This document shows positions 56,411 through 64,000 of a DNA stretch of 64,000 bases, in pieces. The stretch lies in contig OY365814.1 of NCBI GenBank assembly GCA_959347315.1, positions 934,033-998,032 on the forward strand. The letters run 5' to 3'. Under the pieces are notes generated by a model. That model was not told the origin of the DNA, did not search any database, and saw nothing but the letters and a program-made list of their open reading frames with translations. Every line of letters begins with the position of its first letter. Position 1 is the first letter of the stretch. The position numbers and the translations under genes are program-made. Origin of the DNA: Bimastos eiseni (lineage: Eukaryota > Annelida > Clitellata > Crassiclitellata > Lumbricidae).

Positions 56411-57440
56411 TGAAGGAAATAATCAAATACGCTAAAATACAGGATAAGAACTGCATGACCAATAATTAAATGCGCTAAACTACAGGTTTACTGTTAACAG
56501 ACCATGATTAGTAGGCATATTATATCCTATTCGTAAATCATAATTTAGCCCAAAAAGTTGAAAATTGCTTTACATTTCGATACTATTTAGTTTCGAATTT
56601 CACAATTCACACACACACTCGACAAATGCCAATCGCCATTTGCATCTCAACATCCATTCCATCTGTCAGCTGTTGACGTTACTCTGTTGGTTTGGTTGTA
56701 GAGTGCCCCCTCAAGAAGTCTACTTGGAGACACTCCCAGCCAACCATGGCGATACGAATCGGCCTTTGGCAACTTGTGAAAGTAAGGCACATTTCTGGGT
56801 AATACTGACGCACTGGAAGGTTCAAATAGCAGGTCTATATTACCGAAGATATTAAGCATTGCGTAAATCGATACTCTGTCATATCCATGTAAAATAGAAG
56901 GTCACGAAATTCATGCATGTTTTGTTATCTGTTATTATTAATTTGAATTTACTGATTTTTGCTGAAATTCTGCACATACGCTTTTTTACAGTCATTACGT
57001 CATTTTGTTGTCGCCCCTCTGATAGTGTCGCCCGTGATTTAATAATAATCGTAATCCTCAGGTATCTAAACACTTCTGTAAATCCTAGTCCAGGAAATTA
57101 GCTTACTCACGAGCGCTGCGTCTCGTCCAAAAGATTGTCCAGAGACATGGAGTCCGAAAGAAATTCCTGTAGAGAGCTGTAACGATTTTCGCGTGGGACG
57201 AAAAAGACTGGCAGGAGAATTTTTACATAGATCTTTCTAGGATTTCATGAGCAGATGATTGAAGGGTAATAGGTAATGTTAGCTGTGATGGATAGCTTTG
57301 GAGTAGCTGTATTTGACGATTTGATTTGAATGCCAAAAATGTTCCACTTTCTTGTACCCCATAGACTGTGGAAGTAAGCAAAGGAAGTCCTTGATCAGTT
57401 GGGAGACGATGGTCAATTTGATAGTATGGACATTTACATC
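56411..57440. other. No supported gene
   Basis: Open stretch 56565-56855 lacks a recognised domain. AT-rich. Confidence 0.4.
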
Positions 57441-57449
57441 GACCCTATA

Positions 57450-59220
57450 TAGTTTTGTCAGATGGAGACAAAAGTGAGGAAGTGTGCAGACGAAGTCAAT
57501 TATGGTGGTGGGTCCATCAACAATCTGACTGGACGACAACTTCGAAGTGCTGCTGTTGCTATCAAAAAGCTCAGCTGCGTACGCAGCGTTGTTGATGAGA
57601 CAGATACTGTTGAACCTCATCAAGTAACTGTCGCTGATAATGAAACAGACGTTGGACAAAATGGTGCTGTTGGGTCAAAAAAATAAAAAGACTTCGGAAA
57701 GAAAGAAAACAGCGGCACTGGGTGAACAAAGATCTGAAAACTGAATGGCTTGAGTTTTATTTACCACATAAGAAAATACACTTGTACCGATCCTATAGCC
57801 ATGTTTGAATGCTTCTTTATGATAATGTTTGCAATTATCTGGCTCACATAACTACAAAATCTGCAAATGAAGATATAGGAGCACATAACGTGGGCATTGG
57901 ATTGCTTGAAATTCGATCATTCATTGGCATTCTTCTTCTGTCTGGCTATGTGACTGTGACCCGATGGCGAATGGTGTGGGAAATCGATTCAGAAACATCC
58001 AATGTTATCGTTTCAAATGCTATACGACGCGGTATCAGATTAAAATGTCGCATGAAAATGTCGAGAATAAAAATGTCGCAATCGATACTGTTTACACTTC
58101 AGCATGATTTTCTCATCGATACCGCTCCTAGTTAACCTTAATTCTTTTTATCAATGCAGCTTCTTAAGTTTTTATTTTCTTCACTCCAACTTCTGATTAA
58201 ATGTTAAGCATTTCACCAATGCAGCGTCTATTTAAACAAGACTCTATTAATTATTCCAGCTTCGACTTAAGCAATGAATTTCCTTCATCAAAGTTCCGAC
58301 CCAAAACTACGGTACACCTAAGTTCGTTATACGCACATAACAGACATAGTTCGTAATATAAATAATTAATAATATAATTGTTATTACTAAATATGGCTAA
58401 CTTAGTGCGACATTTTGACTGACGATATTATTATCGTGCGACATTATTAACGTGCGACATTTTTAATTGCGATATTTTGATTGCTACAATTTCATAGTGA
58501 ACCATGAGACGGTTGCAAGCTGTTTGAGTGCGTAAAACGGTATTTCCACGGCTCAGATAATGCGCTTCTGGATCGAACAGAGCAAGTTTGGAAAGATGCA
58601 GCCACTGATATCAACGTAGAACGAGAGATATCGTAATCATGGCATTCTGGATGAGCACCTGTGTGTTGATGAAAGTATGGTTCCTTGTTGGAAATCCCAT
58701 TTGTTCATGTCTGTGTCGGGTGTCTTCAGAGATAAGAAAATATCTGTTCAGGTACCTGATGTAGCTGTGAAGTACAACATGATGTGTCGATCGTATGTTC
58801 TATTGGTATACAGAATTGGTGTCCAATCAAAGAAAGGGTGGTGGCCAGTTTTTGTGTTCTACCTCGAGACAAGTGTAAACAATGCTGTACAGAAAAGGGG
58901 AAGCTGGAACCGAGAAGGCCATGGATTTATTGAAGTTTTGTGGAGCAATTGTTTGGTCTTGCCTGATGATTGATAAAATATGCACATTGAGCGAAAGTCT
59001 GTTGGTCGACCAAAAACACAACAAAACCATGGAATGTCGTGTACCAGCAACGCGTATTCGGTTAGATCATACTGAACACTTCTTGGCACCAGCAGTCAAA
59101 CAGAACAGGTGAGCAGTATGCCACGAGAACACAATTAAAATGTGCAATAAATGCAATGTGAGCCTTCATGAAGTTTGTTTCAAGGTGTTCCGTGATAATT
59201 GACTTAGAACGCTGTTTGTT
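57450..59220 (+). pseudogene. piggyBac-type transposase pseudogene
   Basis: Readable blocks: DPIAMFECFF, a frame change, YDNVCNYLAHITTKSANEDI, RSFIGILLLSGYVTVTRWRM, VIVSNAIRRG; an insertion; FECVKRYFHGSDNALLDR, NHGILDEHLCVDESMVPC. It then jumps directly to VPDVAVKYNM and KKGWWPVFVFYLETSVNNAV. At the end is a Cys-rich finger (AVCHENTIKMCNKCNVSLHE) with a TGA in place of the first Cys. About 150-200 residues of the catalytic core are missing, so it is inactive. Closest to PGBD-like domesticated/transposon families. Confidence 0.85.
58034..58509. mobile_element. Foldback element inside the piggyBac gene
   Basis: Left end has AAAATGTCGCATG, AAAATGTCGAG and AAAATGTCGCAATCG; right end has the inverse (GTGCGACATTTT three times). 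The core contains plus-orientation 35-bp minisatellite units (58140-58290). CGGT at 58030-58033 and 58510-58513 may be a target duplication. Confidence 0.72.
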
Positions 59221-60690
59221 CAATGGGAATCGATATTTTTTAACATTTCCTGTTTCTTGCGTGACCTCAAGCATAGGTCCATGGAACATGTTTTCATAAA
59301 CTTAGTCGAAGCAGAGGCGTCCACATAGGGGGAGGTCTCCAATTTCAGGTAGTGGATACTTTTTTAGTCTTAGGAGGATATCTTGCCTTCCTAACATTGG
59401 GGACGAAGGGTTTGCTTCCGTCAATCAGAGGGGAATTGAAGCCTCTGGTCAAGGCAGCACTATGAATGTGACTTTAGCTTTTATTCTTGGTTAGTCAATT
59501 TAAATTAGTCATTGCTTTACTTGCTGACGTTATTCTGGATTATGTTGTCGTCTAGGGTCGTAAGATGCCAAGTGTTCCAATATTGGAACATACATGTATG
59601 TCCAAACTTAAAAATTTTATGGAATATTTCAAAATCAATAAATAATTAACATAAATATGTTATTTTAACATCAATTAGTATAACATAACTGAAAATGAAG
59701 ATAAGAAAAATGTATGCAAAAACGGGTTAAGATCTTCACTTGATCGACGGTTAGAACGAGTCGAGCCGTGCGCTTAACGCCCATTCTCGGGAGCCACGCT
59801 TATGAGAAGGTCCAATTGCCCATTGCAGTGCTCGATGATGCAATCGCTCGCAAGGCGAAGACTAGCAAGGGAAGCCACTGACCTCGACGACTCAGTTGCT
59901 CCGGAAGCGTGAGCTTTGAGCTAGGTCCGGTAATTAGACCAACCTTGACAGAGCAAATTCCAAATCTCTTCCCATGATTCCGGCTGATACTTGTAGTCAT
60001 GAGTTATCACAGGTATGAGGGATGTTCGGAGTAGTAGCCAAATGGTTATCTTACAAAGGCATGTTGGTTCGCACCCGAGTGACATCCGTAAGATCAAATT
60101 CGCTTCCGCTAGGACCAGTCAAGAGTTGTATATTCCCACTTTATCTAATCCAGTCTTACAGTACATTGTCTATGGGGAGTCAGGACTGGACTACCTAAGC
60201 GCATGTAAACCGAAAAGGATGTTCAATTTCTAAAGCTACAACTAACCTATACTAATTCGACGTCAGTTCATAACCCAAAATCAAAGGGGTTATTTCATGA
60301 CTCTTGAGATAGTTTATAATTCGGCTTGCTGGTTAGCTGATTATGCAACATTCAATAAGGTTTTAAATAATTTTTAGGTCAGTTAAACTACTTGGCATCA
60401 TGCCAAAGACTCTATTGGAGTCAATTCGTGAGATCAGTTCAGGTCACGAGATCTTGACTGTGAGAAAAACGACTAACAAATGCAAGAAGATCAGTTGACG
60501 ATAATGTTTCAAGAATCGTTGACATCAGGGTCAGAAAATGTATGTCAAATCACGTTGAAATCAGACCACGTTACAACTGACTCGTTTGTAAAATTGAATC
60601 TAGCAAGGCATCTTGTTTTTGGATCAATCAGGTAGATACATAGTCTTCGTTAATAACTTCTATAGCGCCGCACCGCTTCCATGATGCCAT
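59221..60690. other. No supported gene
   Basis: A less AT-rich patch at 59750-60230 has short open stretches on both strands but no recognised domain; probably a decayed mobile element. Confidence 0.35.
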
Positions 60691-60714
60691 CACTACGAAT
60701 AAATTTATTATTCG

Positions 60715-60975
60715 CCCATTGCATTCGGGAAAATAGGAGTTGGATTAATTATTAATTATCATTTGATAATTATGCTCACACATCCAGCTTCCATTTTAAT
60801 TAGAATAATTCTAATCAATCAAACTTCTATTTAAGCATAATTTCGTATCAATAATCCAATTTCTATTTCAGAAAGCATAATAATCACCGTTATATAATCT
60901 TTACTAGTAAAATTTCTTTCATCGAGCAAACTTCTTTAAGCAAACATTATTGTCATAAATTCAACTTCTTTTTAC
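60715..60975. repeat. Decayed foldback minisatellite
   Basis: A minus-orientation unit (AGGAGTTGGATTAATTATT) is followed by plus-orientation units (CATCCAGCTTCCATTTTAAT, AATCAAACTTCTATTTAAGC). Ends not recognised. Confidence 0.6.
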
Positions 60976-61159
60976 TGTTTACGTCAGACACTTTTTAACG
61001 AGTACAGCTAAAGCAATTATTAATTGTCTGACCCTATTACCATTCGCTTCACGTCATTCCGAGCCAGTTTCTATCAGACAGATTGTGTATGAATCTTGTT
61101 GGTACCATAGTGTGCTATAGGGTCCCATGGAAGGCGCCCATTCGGTATATACAGGTATA

Positions 61160-61860
61160 TAATATAATTTTGACCAACACCGACGTTGAATTGTTTGTGA
61201 ATTATTCAATATAATGCATGGCTATATCTTATAAGTAAAGAGAAGATTCTGTGTGTCCCTCTTTCCGGCTATGCATTTTCACAGTTTTAGAGCTATTGAC
61301 TCGAAACCTTCGACGTTGGCTCTGGGAACACCTGGGACACTCAGTAGAGGAGTTTGTGAACCCTGCATCCGCCCTCTTCCTGGTCGACGGTGTCTAAAAT
61401 CTACGCCACACCTTCGCTACACCCATAGAAGCAAAGTTTCCTTCTCATTCGCCAGGAGCGTGCCGTCGAACCACCTGCGAGATATCGTACAGGTAGCAGG
61501 TATACATACAGTATCGTTTGCACAGTCGGTCAGGTTGGTGTGTACTTTGTACGCATCAGTATCTATACGCAATGCATATAAACACTATTTATTTGCATGC
61601 ATATCTAGATTCTGTGTGTGTGTCTGTCTCTCCGTTTATGCATACGCGCACTTTCACAGCTATTCACGCAAAACCTTAACCGTTCGCTCGGGGAACACCT
61701 CGGATACCCCGCAGAGGGGTTGGTGAATCCCGCTGCCGCCGTCTTCCTCCTCTCCAGGGTCAAAAACCCGTTTCAACCCGTGAAAGGCCGGTTGCTCCAC
61801 CTAGTACAATATAATTTTGACCAACGCCGCAGCCTATTTATGTGAATTATTCAACATAAT
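61160..61860 (+). repeat. Diverged direct duplication
   Basis: Two modules recur: ATTCTGTGTG...GGGAACACC..GG...GCAT/CTGCCGCC at about 61246 and 61611, and TATAATTTTGACCAAC to ATAATGCAT at about 61165 and 61807. Both copies have open frames, but these are not conserved with each other. Confidence 0.6.
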
Positions 61861-62409
61861 GCATAACTACAATACTATATATAAATTATTTATAGCATAA
61901 AGTCGTACATGTATATAAATAATTGTAAATTTGTAATTGTCACTGAACATTTCTAAAGCTCTGATCAAAATCAGTTTCGCTACCGACACAGGTCATCGTA
62001 GTCTATGAGTTTATTGGGAAACTAATCAGAGGAGAGAACTAGCAGTTCCATCCGAAGAGGAAGAGGGAGACTGTTCCTACTGTAAGGACCCCAACAGATC
62101 ATTATGTGTGGATTATGTTCATCAATAATATCATGCAGTTAGAAATTGATGGATGAGTTTAGATAAGAGTACGCCTGCATGGATGTGTGCACCCAGAACG
62201 ATACGAATGCATTGTGTAGGCCCTTTCAACATGTATGTACACTATATATTTTAGTATATATTTACAGATTATATTTGCAATGTGTATATATTGACATTTT
62301 TATAGCGCCTTCGCTTTAGACGAATAAGCAATATCTGTACTTAGTAACCAGGCATAACATCACGTTCTCACGCAGCATCACGTGACACTGTCACGTGACC
62401 GAAACTAGG

Positions 62410-62720
62410 TCAGTCCTTCAGTCGGTGCCACTCGGCGATCTGCTTTCTGGGACAGTTCATGACCTCGTTCCAGTGGCTGGCCTCGCTCGACCCCGCGAGG
62501 AGGCAGCCAATCTCCAGTCGACCTATGACCTCGTTCTTCGTCACGCGGTCCCAGTCGAAGACCTGGAATTCGAGGCTGATCCGAGTGAGGTCCTCGCCTC
62601 GAGGAAGGTCGAACTGGAACGACTCGTTGAATACCGGGTTCAGGGTCCTCTTCTTGACGTGAGTCTTCTTCTTGGCCAGTCGCTGTCCATCGAGGAGAAG
62701 GTAGACCTTCACGTAGGGAT
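62410..62720 (-). CDS. Synaptotagmin (4/11-like) C2B domain, last exon
   Basis: 311 nt on the minus strand after TTGTCTCAG, phase 1, ending at TGA. Reads (D)[58 protein letters not shown] and EASHWNEVM to EWHRLKD. These are the C2B features: DPYVK loop, polybasic AKKKTHVKK strand, NPVFNESF, the second calcium loop with D-W-D, and the C-terminal W-H-x-L. The AKKKTHVKK and TKNEVIGRL spelling favours the Syt4/11 branch. Synaptotagmins are membrane-anchored vesicle proteins that couple calcium to fusion. Earlier exons (C2A, membrane anchor) lie beyond the right edge. GC content is far above its surroundings, as expected for a conserved exon. Confidence 0.9.
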
Positions 62721-62939
62721 CTGAGACAACACGAGTATGCAAACATTTAGATTTATGAAAGAAGTCGGTCTAAAGACAAAGAAATGGGAAAAGCAGATCC
62801 ATGAATTAGTCATTAACATAATAAAACGTCATTAATCATTATTTGCTGGCAATAGACGTCCTCAAACGTGTTCTTTATTATTAGCTCTTAGATTTATTAA
62901 ACAAAATAATACTAAGTAGACGATCTATTGACTAAAATA

Positions 62940-63075
62940 ATGGTTGCTGAAATAGGATTGATAATTTAAAAAAATTCTTGCTTAAATAGAGGCTGGATTG
63001 ATTAAAATTATTCATGCTCAACTGGAAGCTTGAATACAAGCATCATTATCGTCAATCCTACACCTATTTTACATA
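62940..63075. repeat. Decayed foldback minisatellite
   Basis: Minus-orientation units (GAGGCTGGATTGATTAAAA, TGGAAGCTTGAATACAAGC), then a plus-orientation unit (CGTCAATCCTACACC). Confidence 0.58.
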
Positions 63076-63249
63076 ATACCGTGGGTAATAATAACCTTTT
63101 GATCGTGACCCATTTATCGTCAATTTTTTTCGGTTATCTATTTGTCCCTCATCCAATCTTACAGTGCATTCTTTATCAGGAGTCAGAGGCAAGGGAATCT
63201 ATGACGCCAAGAGCCCCAATGCTCACTTAAGCTTTGGCTATGAAGCGCA

Positions 63250-63400
63250 GAGGAAGAAACGAGCTCACACAACTGTTTGCATGCAGCATCCATCACTATA
63301 ACATAATGCGCCTTGCGTGGCTGCCGACGGTAAAATTCTGCTCCTGCAATAACTCGTCATCATTCATTCATACTGTGCTTGTAATCAGTTTGAAATTTAA
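63250..63400 (+). repeat. Dispersed repeat, copy 2
   Basis: GCCTTGCGTGGCTGCC through TTCATACTGTGCTTGTAATC matches 37375-37460. Confidence 0.55.
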
Positions 63401-64000
63401 CGAATATTATTATTATTACTATCAGTTCCTGACGTCAGTCATTTGGCGGTGGCAGGTACAAAGAAACGGCCACCAGTGTGCTACGAAATTTTTCTAAATT
63501 CATTGCTCGCGTCACAATTTCTTTAAGTGGTGTTTTATCTTCATTTGCATTATAAATGCAGCGTTGCCTTGAATCATGAATGTAGTGCCTTGTGTAGAAT
63601 TCGGTCAACTACCATTCTATCTACATATTTAACCATGGAGTCTTCGTTGAACGACTTTGTCACACACAGCTATTTGGAGACCTAATGCTCGCCTAAAGTC
63701 ATCGTTTCTAATTAGATGCAGTGTTGAAATTCCGCGGAACTCCGTAGTTCATTCATTTGTAAGAATTCCCTTTTCATATTGCTTCCGCAGTTTCCAACAT
63801 TCCGATAAGTAAAGGAAAATCAATGGAATCGTCGTCTCGTACATTTCTATATTGGTTTTCTGTGGGATTTTTTCATATCCTGTTCATAATTAGCCATCAT
63901 TGGTTGACAATTGTTGTTCCATTTGCACAATTAATTCTCCTTGAATGTCGACACCTTTTAGAGTCCAATCGGTTTTTTCAATCACCATTGTTTTGTTCTT
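63401..64000. other. Upstream intron of synaptotagmin, nothing recognised
   Basis: AT-rich sequence; the preceding C2 exons were not found here on the minus strand. Confidence 0.4.

Noticed and set aside
1..64000. tRNA, rRNA or snRNA genes
   Set aside because: No cloverleaf with A/B boxes or rRNA-like block was recognised by eye; a covariance-model scan would settle this.

Overview
This is AT-rich, intron-rich animal nuclear DNA. The evidence is split metazoan genes with consensus GT..AG introns (DEG/ENaC channels, a synaptotagmin C2B exon, an F-box/CARD/beta-propeller gene) in a dense mix of non-LTR retroelements, mariner, piggyBac and hAT-like elements and (AAT)n microsatellites. The 200-N run at 42869-43068 looks like a scaffolding gap. 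A marine invertebrate is my best guess; I cannot name the phylum from sequence alone.

Region 1 (about 0.45-25.8 kb) is a large imperfect inverted duplication holding two convergent DEG/ENaC genes. The minus-strand gene (25788 to 10373) has seven exons whose phases all match. They join into one 566-residue frame with two membrane segments and the family's Cys-rich extracellular motifs. The plus-strand mirror gene (1763-7801) lacks its first exon, which should lie left of the window, and has a one-base insertion in its fifth visible exon. The outer arms are nearly identical and identity falls toward the centre. Two exons differ far more between the copies than their own flanking introns, mostly by amino-acid-changing substitutions. 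Remnants of a third channel gene lie at 31.2 and 37.6 kb.

Region 2 (19-31 kb, again at 0.5-1.5 and 45.8-48.9 kb) is a graveyard of non-LTR retrotransposons that encode reverse transcriptase plus a C-terminal restriction-like endonuclease. The 3' end of nearly every copy runs into (TAA)n in the same orientation, and most 5' truncations also lie at an (AAT)n tract. This suggests R4/Dong-like microsatellite targeting, with several copies head-to-tail. Three of them sit in intron 1 of the minus-strand channel gene.

Region 3 (44.1-52.4 kb) holds plus-strand exons for an F-box-like domain, a CARD, a TRADD-N-like domain and an NHL-type beta-propeller. This is an unusual set that could be one innate-immune or ubiquitin-linked gene. 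Frameshifts in the CARD and propeller exons suggest decay.

Scattered through the window are about a dozen foldback elements. Each is built from a roughly 35-bp minisatellite in inverted halves and capped by short tandem repeats that differ between copies. There are also two clean hAT-type MITEs with 8-bp target duplications, a larger hAT-like element with (GGGTAC)-rich ends, GAGACC-repeat elements, a solo LTR with a 5-bp duplication, a broken piggyBac transposase and two mariner remnants. The right edge has a synaptotagmin-4/11-like C2B last exon (62720 to 62410, minus). Much of the remaining sequence is AT-rich with nothing I can recognise.
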